A stretch of 64,000 bases of DNA, taken from assembly GCA_965222005.1 (NCBI GenBank), contig OZ244935.1, positions 3,968,001 to 4,032,000 of the forward strand. Reading direction: 5' to 3'. The notes beneath the pieces are model-generated. The model did no database searches, had not been told where the DNA came from, and saw only the letters and a list, made by a program, of their open reading frames with translations. The position numbers were made by a program, and so were the translations under genes. Origin of the DNA: CBDCTM01 sp965222005 (lineage in GTDB: Bacteria; Bacteroidota; Bacteroidia; Chitinophagales; Saprospiraceae). Of this stretch, positions 16,931-25,933 are shown piece after piece. Within the stretch, counting starts at the first letter, position 1; each line of letters opens with the position of its first letter.

Positions 16931-17693
16931 ATTTCCGGGACTTGGGGCCCAATTTAATGGCTTCTTGCAGCGGAATGCCGATCATTTCCTCTACGGCAAT
17001 TTTGCTGGTTTTAATCTCACTTTGGGCTTTTTTATGGTCTTCCTGGCTGCGGAAGTACGTTTCGGAAGCTTTGGTAAACTCCTCCAGCTCGGCCTTGCCT
17101 GATTTGAATTTTTCGGAAAGCAATTTATAAGTAGTGTAGGCATTATCCTCTGCCTGTACTTTTATTTTGACTACTTCCAGGCTCAACAGATATTTTTCAT
17201 AGCGCTCCAACACCTCTCTGCGGATTTCAATTTTCCGGTTGTTCACCTCCTGCTCGGCGATCAGCTTTTCATATTGGGCGTTCTGCACTTCCGGTTTGCG
17301 GCGCACAAAGGTGCCCAGATTGATAGTGGCTGTGAAGTTGTAAATAGGATAGAATACCGGTAAATCCAGTCGATCACCGTACACGATATTACTGAGGCTG
17401 ATCTCATTGATGTTGAAAGAAGCTCGAATATCGCGCGTCCATTCATTCTTCGTCAGCTTAATCTCATTATCGGCAATGGCCACCTCGGTGTTGAGGATTT
17501 TATTGTCGGGATTATTGTGCCAGGCCAGTTGCACTAAATATTCCTCCAGTGTTTTGGAGCGATAATCAATATCCGGCACCAGCCGCTCGAAATCGGTGGT
17601 TTGGGCCCAGGTAGCTAGCCCCAAAAGCAGTAGCACACCTAGGGTAAGTAGCCTTTTCAAAGGCTTCGTGATATATATAAATTGTTGAATCAT
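16929..17693 (-). CDS. Short TolC-like outer-membrane efflux protein in exopolysaccharide operon
   Basis: A 254-aa protein with a signal peptide (LLTLGVLLLLGLATWAQ). It has one TolC-type repeat: a short strand pair region (FNINEISLSNIVYG, FTATINLGTF) followed by a long coiled-coil helix (residues ~150-245 with heptad-like EVLERYEKYLLSLEVVKIK). Canonical TolC subunits have two repeats and about 450 residues, so this protein is half-size and would need twice the subunits to build a pore. It is the last gene of the operon. A role in polysaccharide export, in place of or beside a Wza-type exporter, is an inference from the position. Confidence 0.65.
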   Translation of the reverse strand: MIQQFIYITKPLKRLLTLGVLLLLGLATWAQTTDFERLVPDIDYRSKTLEEYLVQLAWHNNPDNKILNTEVAIADNEIKLTKNEWTRDIRASFNINEISLSNIVYGDRLDLPVFYPIYNFTATINLGTFVRRKPEVQNAQYEKLIAEQEVNNRKIEIRREVLERYEKYLLSLEVVKIKVQAEDNAYTTYKLLSEKFKSGKAELEEFTKASETYFRSQEDHKKAQSEIKTSKIAVEEMIGIPLQEAIKLGPKSRK

Positions 17694-17725
17694 AGTAGGG
17701 TAGATGTTAGTGAAATGTTCAATAT

Positions 17726-19258
17726 CTATGCCGAAAGGCTAGCCTCGGCTTCTTGTTGTTCCAACTCCAAAACGGGCCAATCCTGGTCATCGCCTTCCGT
17801 TTTTTGAAAATTGGGATCAAAATCTTTTAGCCGCACAATCACACCGAGCAGGGTATAGAATACTATACTGGTAGGCAGGATCGGGATGGCTTCCTGCGGA
17901 TAGCTGGCTAATGTGAGCTGAAATACTACTACCGTAAGGGCCAGGTAAAGGGTTTTGATCATCGGATCTCGAACTCTGAGGTAGTAGTAAGTTCCAATTC
18001 TGATGATAATAAATAAAAAGGCTCCAAAGATGATGAGCCCAAACCAGCCCAGCTCAACTGCGATGCGCACAAAAGCGCTGTCGTGCGGAAACTTGGCCAG
18101 AAACGAATTGGGCGTGAAGCGCTTGCCCCAAACTCCCGTAGAACCCAGCCCGGCTCCGAATGGATGCGAATAAATATAAGGCCGTATGAGCTTTTGATTG
18201 CGATAGCGCACCTGCATGGTATCATCACTACGGCTGGGGATGAAGGCCGATTGTAGCCGGTAAATTACCGCACTCCTGGTCGATTTGAGTACGAAGGCCG
18301 TGCCGACCAGAAAGACAAAGCCCATAGTCAGAAGAACCTCCTTTTTTAAAGTCATCAGCGTGTAAACCAACAGCCCGAACGGAACCAGCACAAAGGGAGT
18401 ACGCGACCCCGCATATGCCATTGCCAGTATCATACTGCCCGCCGCTATGCCCAGCATAATCCGTTTAGCCCAGCTTATCGGCCCCGTCATCAGTACAATA
18501 CAAAAGGTGCTCATATAGGCCATGAAAATACCAAAATTGGTAGGGTCGGAGAAAAAAGAAAATATCCGTACCCTCGACCATTGGACAAATAAAATGTATC
18601 GATCTTCATCCGAGGTGAGCCAAAGCATTTCTTGATCCGACAGGCCGAAAAACTCCTGCTTGAGGCCGTACAGGGCAGAAATAAAAGCCAGGAATATGAT
18701 AAACTTGATGATAAATTTGATTTTTTTCAGGCTATCGAATGCCATGCAGGCCACAAAATAGAGGAGCACCAGCCCGGCCATACTGCGCACCGTATATACC
18801 CAGGCGAGTTGGCTGCCAGCCGCGGGATTGATTACCTGGATGAGGTTATAAAACACCCATATCAGAATAACTATGCTCAAAGGGCTACGCGCAAAACTCA
18901 TGTCCCGTTCTTTTTCCATTCGCACCAAAACGCCAAAAAACATGAAAAATAGAAGACCGTCGAGCGCGATGCCAAAGGGTGCGTTGACAAATTTTACCAA
19001 AAACCCAATCAGTATGGCCACCACCAGGCTGATAGATATGCCGAAGATGGGATTGAATAGGCAAGCACTGATGATCGGCAAGCCGATCATGACGATTAGC
19101 AGGATCATCCCGGTTTGGAGGCCCATAGCAGCAATGACATAAGCCATCATCAGGGCAACAAAAGACAGAAAAATGTAGCCCAGAGGTGTATCCAGCTGAT
19201 GGATCAGAAACTGCGTTCGTATCCAGTATTTTAGCGAATCAAGACTGCGGCTAATCAT
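17726..19258 (-). CDS. O-antigen ligase / polysaccharide polymerase-like membrane protein
   Basis: A 510-aa polytopic protein with about 11-12 hydrophobic segments and a large loop near residues 330-390 containing RYRNQKLIRPYIYSHPFGAGLGSTGVWG and FLAKFPHDSAFVRIAVELGWFG. That Arg/His-bearing periplasmic loop is the hallmark of the WaaL/Wzy superfamily (O-antigen ligase domain). It joins lipid-linked polysaccharide units or transfers them to an acceptor at the periplasmic face of the inner membrane. The C-terminal tail is acidic and Glu/Gln-rich. It lies between a 36-aa membrane peptide and the TolC-like gene in the same operon. Wzy and WaaL cannot be told apart from sequence alone. Confidence 0.85.
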   Translation of the reverse strand: MISRSLDSLKYWIRTQFLIHQLDTPLGYIFLSFVALMMAYVIAAMGLQTGMILLIVMIGLPIISACLFNPIFGISISLVVAILIGFLVKFVNAPFGIALDGLLFFMFFGVLVRMEKERDMSFARSPLSIVILIWVFYNLIQVINPAAGSQLAWVYTVRSMAGLVLLYFVACMAFDSLKKIKFIIKFIIFLAFISALYGLKQEFFGLSDQEMLWLTSDEDRYILFVQWSRVRIFSFFSDPTNFGIFMAYMSTFCIVLMTGPISWAKRIMLGIAAGSMILAMAYAGSRTPFVLVPFGLLVYTLMTLKKEVLLTMGFVFLVGTAFVLKSTRSAVIYRLQSAFIPSRSDDTMQVRYRNQKLIRPYIYSHPFGAGLGSTGVWGKRFTPNSFLAKFPHDSAFVRIAVELGWFGLIIFGAFLFIIIRIGTYYYLRVRDPMIKTLYLALTVVVFQLTLASYPQEAIPILPTSIVFYTLLGVIVRLKDFDPNFQKTEGDDQDWPVLELEQQEAEASLSA

Positions 19259-19259
19259 G

Positions 19260-19370
19260 CTAAAGGAATAAGATTTTTAGGTAGCTGAAAAGGATCATAC
19301 CAATCGCCATACTCAGCATGAGAAATTCAATAAATTTTTCCTTTTGCGACAATTCTTTTGGTGGTTTCAT
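19260..19370 (-). CDS. 36-aa single-pass membrane peptide in exopolysaccharide operon
   Basis: Reading the - strand from ATG 19370 gives a 36-residue frame: MKPPKELSQKEKFIEF, then a hydrophobic helix (LMLSMAIGMILFSYLKILFL) and a TAG at 19262-19260. The stop is one base from the start codon of the ligase gene (19258), and the start is 27 bp after the glycosyltransferase stop. The charged N-terminus and single helix fit a cytoplasm-in, membrane-spanning peptide that could associate with the polymerase. The gap is filled exactly by this frame, which supports coding. I do not recognise a family. Confidence 0.55.
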   Translation of the reverse strand: MKPPKELSQKEKFIEFLMLSMAIGMILFSYLKILFL

Positions 19371-19396
19371 GATATAAAATACTGATTTACAATTAA

Positions 19397-20656
19397 TTAC
19401 AAATATTGATCTACGATGTTCCAAAACTGCTCAATGCGGGCCGTCCAGGTGTTTTGGCGAGCTACCGCTACGCGCGCCGCTATTTTTTCGGGGCTGCTGT
19501 CATCCACCGCCAGATGGATCAACTCTGCAAATTCTTTACTGGAGCCTGCCAGGTAAATATGCTCGGAAAATGACCCGATATCGGCTGAAAAGTTGGTGGC
19601 TACCACCGGCTTACCGGCCGCCAGGTATTCATTGATTTTGAGCGGATAAATACTCCGCGTCAGGGTGTTGCAGGCAAACGGAATGATGCAGCAATCCATA
19701 TATTTCAAGTAAGCAGGCAATGCTTCAATTGGCATCCCCCCGGTAAACAACACGTTCGGCAAGCGGTCGAGGCCTAATTTTTTGTATTGCTCATTATTGA
19801 TGGGGCCTACCAGCACTAGGGTTTTATCAGTATGCGCAGTGGCTACATCATAGAGCAGTTGATAATCCACACGAACGGCATCGAGGTTGCCGATATAGCC
19901 GATAATTGGCTGCCTGGCTTGTTTTAATTTATCCGGTTTGGGGTAGTCTTTGGTCAAGGCCTGATGAAAATTATCAATATCCACCGCATTGTTGAGGACG
20001 TGGATTTGTTGGGTCAGCGGCGATTTCAAGCGAAACAGCTCCTGCGATGTCACCAGTGTAAGGTCGGCATGTCGGATAGCCTCCTCTTCGAGCCGCAGCC
20101 CGTGCTTTTCAGTATATACATCCTGCGAGATATCATCCACACATTGGTAGATGTTGAGCAATGGAGCAAAAGATTTGTCAAAAGGTACTGAATAAAAGGG
20201 ATCAAAGCAATTGATAAAAATATAAGGCCCGATTTTGAAGTCGTGGATCAGCTGGCGCAAGGTTCGGCCGATTTGCTCGCTGTTGAATTTGGCCAGCCCG
20301 GCATACACCCCTCCGGCGGGCAGCCAATTGATGGGCAAGGTCATCGGTGGCGTCACAGAAAGAAACTTGCTGCCTGCCTTTTCATCCTTTTCGTAGCGCA
20401 CCTCCCGCCGGCGCAGCGCCTTTCGTTTGGCTCGGTCCCTTTTGCTATCCAATTGCCTGAAGTAATCCCGCACGGAGTAAGGGTGGTTGATATAAAACAG
20501 GCGATTGTGGCGGGCAAATTCCTTAGCCATTGCTATGGAAATGGAGGAATAGGGACCATCCCAGCGGAAAAGCCCCAAAAGGATAATGTCGATATCCCGA
20601 TGGTCGTAAGCCCTTTGGTGATCAGGCCGAGTGGTATGTTTACTTAACTTTTGCAC
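19397..20656 (-). CDS. Glycosyltransferase, GT-B fold (family 1/4-like)
   Basis: A 419-aa protein. The C-terminal Rossmann half shows IIGYIGNLDAVRVDYQLL, TLVLVGPINNEQYKKLG, NVLFTGGMPIEALPAYLKYMD and the E-x7-E-like nucleotide-sugar motif YPLKINEYLAAGKPVVATNF. The N-terminal half (ILLGLFRWDGPYSSISIAMAKEF) would hold the acceptor. It probably adds one sugar to the repeat unit at the cytoplasmic membrane face. ATG 20656 overlaps the end of the flippase gene by 17 bp, consistent with translational coupling. Only one glycosyltransferase is present in this operon, so others must be encoded elsewhere. Confidence 0.85.
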   Translation of the reverse strand: MQKLSKHTTRPDHQRAYDHRDIDIILLGLFRWDGPYSSISIAMAKEFARHNRLFYINHPYSVRDYFRQLDSKRDRAKRKALRRREVRYEKDEKAGSKFLSVTPPMTLPINWLPAGGVYAGLAKFNSEQIGRTLRQLIHDFKIGPYIFINCFDPFYSVPFDKSFAPLLNIYQCVDDISQDVYTEKHGLRLEEEAIRHADLTLVTSQELFRLKSPLTQQIHVLNNAVDIDNFHQALTKDYPKPDKLKQARQPIIGYIGNLDAVRVDYQLLYDVATAHTDKTLVLVGPINNEQYKKLGLDRLPNVLFTGGMPIEALPAYLKYMDCCIIPFACNTLTRSIYPLKINEYLAAGKPVVATNFSADIGSFSEHIYLAGSSKEFAELIHLAVDDSSPEKIAARVAVARQNTWTARIEQFWNIVDQYL

Positions 20657-22022
20657 TGAGCAATCCGTTTTTTACATAGCCCGCCGACCGATTCCCGATC
20701 TGCCGGTAAAACTGAAAGAGGTATTTAAAAACATTGGGAGCCCATACACCCAGCATTCTGAAAAGTACAATTTGGGTGGTAATAAAGAGAATGATGTAGG
20801 CTGTGAGGGTACCATAGGCAGCACCAATAACGCCAAACTGGCTAATGAAAAAATAGTTGGTGATTATATTGATTATTGTACCAATCAGGGTAAACATGAA
20901 ATTGATCTGCGGCTTGCCGATCGAGTCCAGCACGGTACCAAATTGCACGGCAAATGGCATAAACAAGCCAAACCAGATAGTCACCTGTAGCACGGGTACT
21001 GTGGCCAGGTATTTATCAGTAGCGAGAAAAACGATGATCTGCTCAGCAAAAAAATACACAAAAAGGATAAAGGGGAGTATGATGGCCAATATCGCCCCTA
21101 CCGATTTTTCGTAAAGCGCTTTTATGGCCGCACTACCCTCGCTTTGCATCTTTCTGGCACTTTGCGGAAACACCACAGAGGCTACTGAAAAGGTAGGCAC
21201 TTCCACCAAATTAGTGATCTTGATGGCCCATTCATAGATACCCACCGCAACGGTACTAAGCATAGCAACCTTGCTGATAGGAGCCAGATAGCCGAGCATC
21301 AGCTTGTCGATCGTTTTGTAAATCATAGTGCTCAGGTTGGTACCAAATACGAAAAGACCAAATTTGAAAAGCCTCCCGAACCAACGCCTGCTGAACTGCC
21401 AGGCAAACTGCAAATATCGCCGTCCAAAGGCAAAAGAGACTACAGAAGCCAATACAGCAGTGAGAAGTTGAAATTTGGCTAAGGTAATTAGTTCAATAGG
21501 GATCTTAAGCAAAAACAGCGATAGCACGAATGCAAAAAAGAGCCCTTTCAGTGTAAAGTTGCTCCAAAAGATACCCCGAAAATCGAGATTGGCCTGCTGG
21601 ATATAGTTGAATTGTTGCATAGGGATGAGCAAAATAGCGGTCATACAATATATATCGAGCAGGGGGGTCAAGGCCGGGGCACTAAAAAGCCGGGCGAGTA
21701 GAGGTGCCGATACCAGCAACAACACCACAAAACAGCCCGTGAGCAAGGCATTGAGAAGGAGCGAGTTGGTGGCGATGATCGGCTTGTCCTCCTCCCCCGA
21801 AGTGCTCAGGTATTTGACCAGCGCATTTTGCAGCAGACCTGCCCGGCTCACTTCCAAAAAAGAGGTGACCGTATAAAAAAGCACCCACACTCCAAACTCA
21901 GCAGTTGAAAAAGCACGTGTCAGTATATAAATGCTCCCAAAGCCAAACACAAATACAGAGCCCTTTTCGAGAATACTCAACGTGCCCGATTTGAGCCAAT
22001 AAGATTTGTCTGATTGGGTCAC
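20640..22022 (-). CDS. Polysaccharide flippase (Wzx-like, MATE/MVF superfamily)
   Basis: A 460-aa polytopic membrane protein with about 12 hydrophobic segments. The N-terminus (SYWLKSGTLSILEKGSVFVFGFGSIYILTRAFS, in two parts around residues 7-40) with FSTAEFGVWVLFYTVTSF is typical of polysaccharide biosynthesis flippases, as are LLNALLTGCFVVLLL and the later PQINFMFTLIGTIINI segment. It would flip the lipid-linked repeat unit to the periplasm for the polymerase encoded downstream. It lies 10 bp after the Wzc-like gene stop in operon order. Confidence 0.85.
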   Translation of the reverse strand: MTQSDKSYWLKSGTLSILEKGSVFVFGFGSIYILTRAFSTAEFGVWVLFYTVTSFLEVSRAGLLQNALVKYLSTSGEEDKPIIATNSLLLNALLTGCFVVLLLVSAPLLARLFSAPALTPLLDIYCMTAILLIPMQQFNYIQQANLDFRGIFWSNFTLKGLFFAFVLSLFLLKIPIELITLAKFQLLTAVLASVVSFAFGRRYLQFAWQFSRRWFGRLFKFGLFVFGTNLSTMIYKTIDKLMLGYLAPISKVAMLSTVAVGIYEWAIKITNLVEVPTFSVASVVFPQSARKMQSEGSAAIKALYEKSVGAILAIILPFILFVYFFAEQIIVFLATDKYLATVPVLQVTIWFGLFMPFAVQFGTVLDSIGKPQINFMFTLIGTIINIITNYFFISQFGVIGAAYGTLTAYIILFITTQIVLFRMLGVWAPNVFKYLFQFYRQIGNRSAGYVKNGLLSAKVK

Positions 22023-22032
22023 CTGCTTGCTG

Positions 22033-24270
22033 TTATTTCAAATTTTTCAAATGCACCTTGTTCAAAATACAGCCCAAAAACTGGTTTTTCAGGCTCTTCA
22101 AAAAGGCCAGCGAATTTTCATCAGCCGATTTGATGGTCGTATCTGCGGATATGACACAGATCACCTTCTCCACAAAGTCCGTCAGCTCTTTGGTATCGGA
22201 ATACAAATTGAGGGCAGCCGATTCCAAAAAGATGTAGTCGTAATTGTCGGCAATGCGGTCGATGAAGTTGTGGAAATCCTTGTCGGCAAATACTTCGGAA
22301 GGCGACTGGAAAGAACCTTTATTGCCGATGATGTCCACATTGTCGAACTTGAAACCAGTGTGTATCTTTTTAGTTTCAAACTCGTCATCCAGATTGGTTT
22401 CTCCCAACAAACGAGTGCTCAGTAAGTTGTCCTGCATACTTTCCTCCGACATCCGGGTGAGCGTATTATTCTTAAAATTAGTATCTACCAACAATATCTT
22501 CTTGCCTTTCAATGTAAGGGCATGCGCCAACGACACGATGACAAAGGTCTTGCCTTCCCCCCCGCGGGGACTGGTAAATAAAAAACGCTTGCTGCCGCTG
22601 TGCTCCAAAATATAGCGCAAATTGCGTATCGACTCCCTGAAGGCCAGTTCGTTTTTGTTGCTGGTTTTTGAGCTGAATAATTTATGCAAATCAACCTTGC
22701 TGGGATTAATGCGGTTGAGCGTGCCAAGCAGATGGGCTTTGGCAAATTTGCGAAACTTGTGCGGCGAGCTGACGCTATAATCGACAAAGGCCAGAAAAAA
22801 CACCAGTACCGAGGCAAAGGTGCCGCCCACCACGCCGGCAAAACCAGCCAACAGTGCACGGCGTTTGGGAAGTGCCTTGTCGGGAACCTGAGCCGATTCG
22901 AATATTTGGATCGGCAGGGTGGAATTGTCCAGCTCCCGCTTTTCATTGCTAAAGTCGGAATACACGATCTCGTATTGATCTTCAGCGATCTTCAGCTCCT
23001 GCCGAAGTCGGCTGATGTAGTCTTCATTGCTGACAAAGCTGTTGGATTTGATGCGCAGATCAATCAGCGTCCGGTCCAGCGATTCGACAGCCGATTGTGC
23101 TTCGGCCAATTTGATCTCCAGGTCGATCCGTTCCTTGAGCAGCTTTTCTTCCCGCTCCTTGATGGTAGTATCGTCGTCCGTTTTTGTAGCTCTTGATAAT
23201 TGTTCAAGTCGTTCGTCCCTGTTTTTTTTCGTCAACTCCAAACGGCGCCGGACCCGATCATCCGTATAATTGGATTCAATCCATGCATCCTCAAGTTCGG
23301 CAATCTGGTTTTGTAAATTGACGATCGCCGGATTGTTGACCAGCGCCACGGCCTTATCTTCCGTTTTTCGGCTATTATTCTCATCGAGGTAGCGATTCAT
23401 GTCGGCGATGCTGGAGCGGTAGGAAGGAATCTTTTGCAAATAATCCTGCTTCCGGTTTTCCAGCTCCTTGATTTGAGCAATGACTGCTTCCCGCTGGGTG
23501 GAAAGATCAGCCAGGTTGCGGCTGTCCTGATAGTTGCGCAGCATGAGGCGAAGGCTATCCACTTTCTCCTTCTTCATTTTCACCTGATCTCCATAGAATA
23601 GTACCGAGTTGTGCTCTTCCTCCTGCTGGATCATTTGATAATTCTTCAAAAAATCTCTACAGAAATGATTGACAGCAAAGGCAGAGAGCTTGGGGTTTTC
23701 GGAAGTAAAGTTGATGTTCAGCAAATCAGTTTCGCCCTTTCGCTCTACCGTAATGTGGTATTTCATCAGGCTTTCATAATCGTAGTTATAGGCATTCGCC
23801 AGGTCTTTGAAAATGCGCTCCATCGGCGGATTGTTGAGCGTATATTTAAGAGAGTCCAGCTTGTTGCGGATGATTCTTTTAAGCGCATCGACCTGTGCTT
23901 GCGAGTAGGGCAGCTCATCCAATTGCTCAGCATCCAGTATTCTGAAAGGCGTTTCGGAATTGACCCCCTCTGGTCCCAGATCATGTAGGAGCAGGCGATA
24001 GGTGAGGAAGATGACATTGCGCTGAGAAGTGATCAGCTCAATGAGGTTGCCAAAGCCCATATCCACATAAAATTGCTGTATCCAGGGATTGTCCTTATTG
24101 AGGTCGAGGCCTGTGATGTCCACAATTCCGGTGGCCAATGATGCCCGGGCCTGGAACTTGTGATCCTGCCGGTCCACCAAAAAAAAGGTCGCCAATGCAG
24201 CTACTAATGCTACCGATAGGATGAGCCATTTTCTTCTCAGCAGTATGTTCAGGAAGTATTGTAAGTCCAT
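22033..24270 (-). CDS. Wzc-like polysaccharide co-polymerase fused to a P-loop (BY-kinase-like) domain
   Basis: A 745-aa protein starting at ATG 24270 (MDLQYFLNILLRRKWLIL); an 18-codon upstream extension is unlikely. The N-terminal Wzz domain has a helix at ~14-33, a large coiled-coil periplasmic region (~190-460) and a second helix near 480-505. The C-terminal ~200 residues are a MinD/BY-kinase-like ATPase: Walker A TSPRGGEGKT (~563), Walker A' KILLVDTNF and a Walker-B-like YDYIFLES. BY-kinases normally read VDxD and end in a Tyr cluster; here the second Asp is Asn, the Walker-B Asp-containing end is Glu-Ser, and the tail (GCILNKVHLKNLK) lacks Tyr. It may therefore regulate chain length without autophosphorylation. 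It is the first gene of the operon. Confidence 0.88.
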   Translation of the reverse strand: MDLQYFLNILLRRKWLILSVALVAALATFFLVDRQDHKFQARASLATGIVDITGLDLNKDNPWIQQFYVDMGFGNLIELITSQRNVIFLTYRLLLHDLGPEGVNSETPFRILDAEQLDELPYSQAQVDALKRIIRNKLDSLKYTLNNPPMERIFKDLANAYNYDYESLMKYHITVERKGETDLLNINFTSENPKLSAFAVNHFCRDFLKNYQMIQQEEEHNSVLFYGDQVKMKKEKVDSLRLMLRNYQDSRNLADLSTQREAVIAQIKELENRKQDYLQKIPSYRSSIADMNRYLDENNSRKTEDKAVALVNNPAIVNLQNQIAELEDAWIESNYTDDRVRRRLELTKKNRDERLEQLSRATKTDDDTTIKEREEKLLKERIDLEIKLAEAQSAVESLDRTLIDLRIKSNSFVSNEDYISRLRQELKIAEDQYEIVYSDFSNEKRELDNSTLPIQIFESAQVPDKALPKRRALLAGFAGVVGGTFASVLVFFLAFVDYSVSSPHKFRKFAKAHLLGTLNRINPSKVDLHKLFSSKTSNKNELAFRESIRNLRYILEHSGSKRFLFTSPRGGEGKTFVIVSLAHALTLKGKKILLVDTNFKNNTLTRMSEESMQDNLLSTRLLGETNLDDEFETKKIHTGFKFDNVDIIGNKGSFQSPSEVFADKDFHNFIDRIADNYDYIFLESAALNLYSDTKELTDFVEKVICVISADTTIKSADENSLAFLKSLKNQFLGCILNKVHLKNLK

Positions 24271-24637
24271 AGTAAAATTTAATAATGTGCCAGTAGTGAT
24301 ACCGGTTTTGGAATAAAGCAACAAGCTTACTAAGGGAGAGGAGGATCAGTTTGAGGTTAGTGTGAGGCAATGGAAAGGGTACATCGCTTGATAGCCCCAA
24401 TGCCGGTGGTTGTGTTTTTTACCCTTCTGATTTATTAAAACGCTTACAATTTTAGGACTATTTTGCCACAAATACAAATAAACAAACAATAGCCTGTAAG
24501 CACCTTATTTTATTGCAGAATGGCTACTACTTTCAAATTTTACACAAACCTAACCCAATGTATCTCCAAATCTCCGAAATTTGTGTGTTTCAGAGCCATA
24601 TATAATCTTTTTTAATTATATCAATTATTGAACCAAA
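24271..24637. other. Divergent intergenic region upstream of the exopolysaccharide operon and FAD oxidoreductase
   Basis: A 367-bp gap between divergent start codons, so it should hold promoters for both directions. It is AT-rich, with the repetitive CAAATACAAATAAACAAACAA stretch around 24470-24490 and an inverted pair ACACAAA/TTTGTGT (about 24543 and 24580). No perfect TAnnTTTG box was found in a convincing place. No open frame in it looks coding. Confidence 0.55.
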
Positions 24638-25933
24638 ATGCGCTATCGGCTGCTAAAATCAAGTGTGCTGGGAGCTCCGCCTGATTTTTCCCAACCTTAT
24701 ACAGTCATTGGGGCAGGAATAGCGGGCCTGCTGATGGGCTTCCACCTCAAAAGGGCAGGTGCTAAAGTCACTATTTTGGAGCGAGCTGCCAGGGTAGGAG
24801 GCATGTTGGGGTCACATCACTTGAAGAATGGACTGGCAGAGCAGGCCGCCAATGGCTTCCTTTGGTGCCCCGAAATGCAGGCTCTGGCTGATGCATTGGG
24901 CTTGGAAATACTCGCCCCGAATGATGAACACAAAGCGCGTTACCTGCTGAGAGACAGGCAGTTACGTAAGTTTCCTTTAAGGGTTTTTGAAAGCCTTGAA
25001 ATGATGGGGAGAATGCTCTTCCCTCATCGGCCTGCGCCCGCTACGCTCGGCGCATTTGGTCAGGCTTATGGTGGCTGGGCATTCAGCCGTCAGTTGTTGG
25101 CTCCCGCCTTCGCCGGTATTTATGGCGCCGATATCGAGCAGCTCAGCTTGCCAGGGGCGGGGGGCCTCATTGCCCAAATAATGAACCATTCATCCTGGCT
25201 CCCACTTGGCATATGGCGCTATCGAAAGGCCACCAAATCTGGTAGCAAAATGCGCCCTGGCACCCACAGCTTCAAGGGAGGAATGGGAGAATTGGTGGGT
25301 AAACTGTTTGATTATATAAAAGAAGATATAGTGCTGAATGTCAAAGAGTTAGAGGTTGATAAAATGGAAGGGCGTATCGTTTTTTCAACGCCAGCCTATG
25401 TAACTTCTGCTTTTTTCAAAAACGAACTGCACCAACGGCTGGCAGCAGTTACCTACCTGCCGCTGATAAGCCTCACGCTGATAGTTGAGCGGGCAGCCTT
25501 GCGCCGTTTCAAGCCCGGCTTCGGATGCCTCATTCCCCGCTCGGAAGGGCTATCGATACTGGGTGTTTTATTCAACCATTGCATTTTCGAGGAACGCGTC
25601 AAAGAGGAAGATTTAGTGAGCCTGACCTGCATTTTGCGGGATGATTCGGAAGCTTTGACATGGATCAACAGCCCGGATTGGTCCCTCCTTGAGCTGGTTT
25701 GCCGGGATTTGGATGAACTATTTGGCCTGGCAGCCCAACCATTGGAAAGTCGGATTTTCCGGTGGCCCAAAGCCCTTCCGCTGTATTCGCCAGCCCTGTA
25801 CGAAAGTTGGTTCGAAATAGATAAATGGCTCAAAAAGGATCATCCGCATTGCAATCTGTTTGCCAATTATACCGGCCAAATCGCTATTCGCGGTATGTGC
25901 CAGGCGGCTGCAGCCTACACCGCGCCCACATAA
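24638..25933 (+). CDS. FAD-dependent oxidoreductase, protoporphyrinogen-oxidase/amine-oxidase-like
   Basis: A 431-aa protein. The dinucleotide-binding signature is clear: YTVIGAGIAGLLMGFHLKRAG followed by VTILERAARVGGMLGS (residues ~22-60), and the C-terminus carries NLFANYTGQIAIRGMCQAA, the FAD-contacting end seen in HemY and related flavin amine oxidases. Mid-protein residues GTHSFKGGMGELV fit the same superfamily. The reaction is not certain: HemY-type porphyrinogen oxidation, carotenoid desaturation or sugar-nucleotide chemistry are all possible, and no heme gene is adjacent. It ends inside the convergent purB gene, an overlap of 19 bp. Confidence 0.75.
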   Translation: MRYRLLKSSVLGAPPDFSQPYTVIGAGIAGLLMGFHLKRAGAKVTILERAARVGGMLGSHHLKNGLAEQAANGFLWCPEMQALADALGLEILAPNDEHKARYLLRDRQLRKFPLRVFESLEMMGRMLFPHRPAPATLGAFGQAYGGWAFSRQLLAPAFAGIYGADIEQLSLPGAGGLIAQIMNHSSWLPLGIWRYRKATKSGSKMRPGTHSFKGGMGELVGKLFDYIKEDIVLNVKELEVDKMEGRIVFSTPAYVTSAFFKNELHQRLAAVTYLPLISLTLIVERAALRRFKPGFGCLIPRSEGLSILGVLFNHCIFEERVKEEDLVSLTCILRDDSEALTWINSPDWSLLELVCRDLDELFGLAAQPLESRIFRWPKALPLYSPALYESWFEIDKWLKKDHPHCNLFANYTGQIAIRGMCQAAAAYTAPT

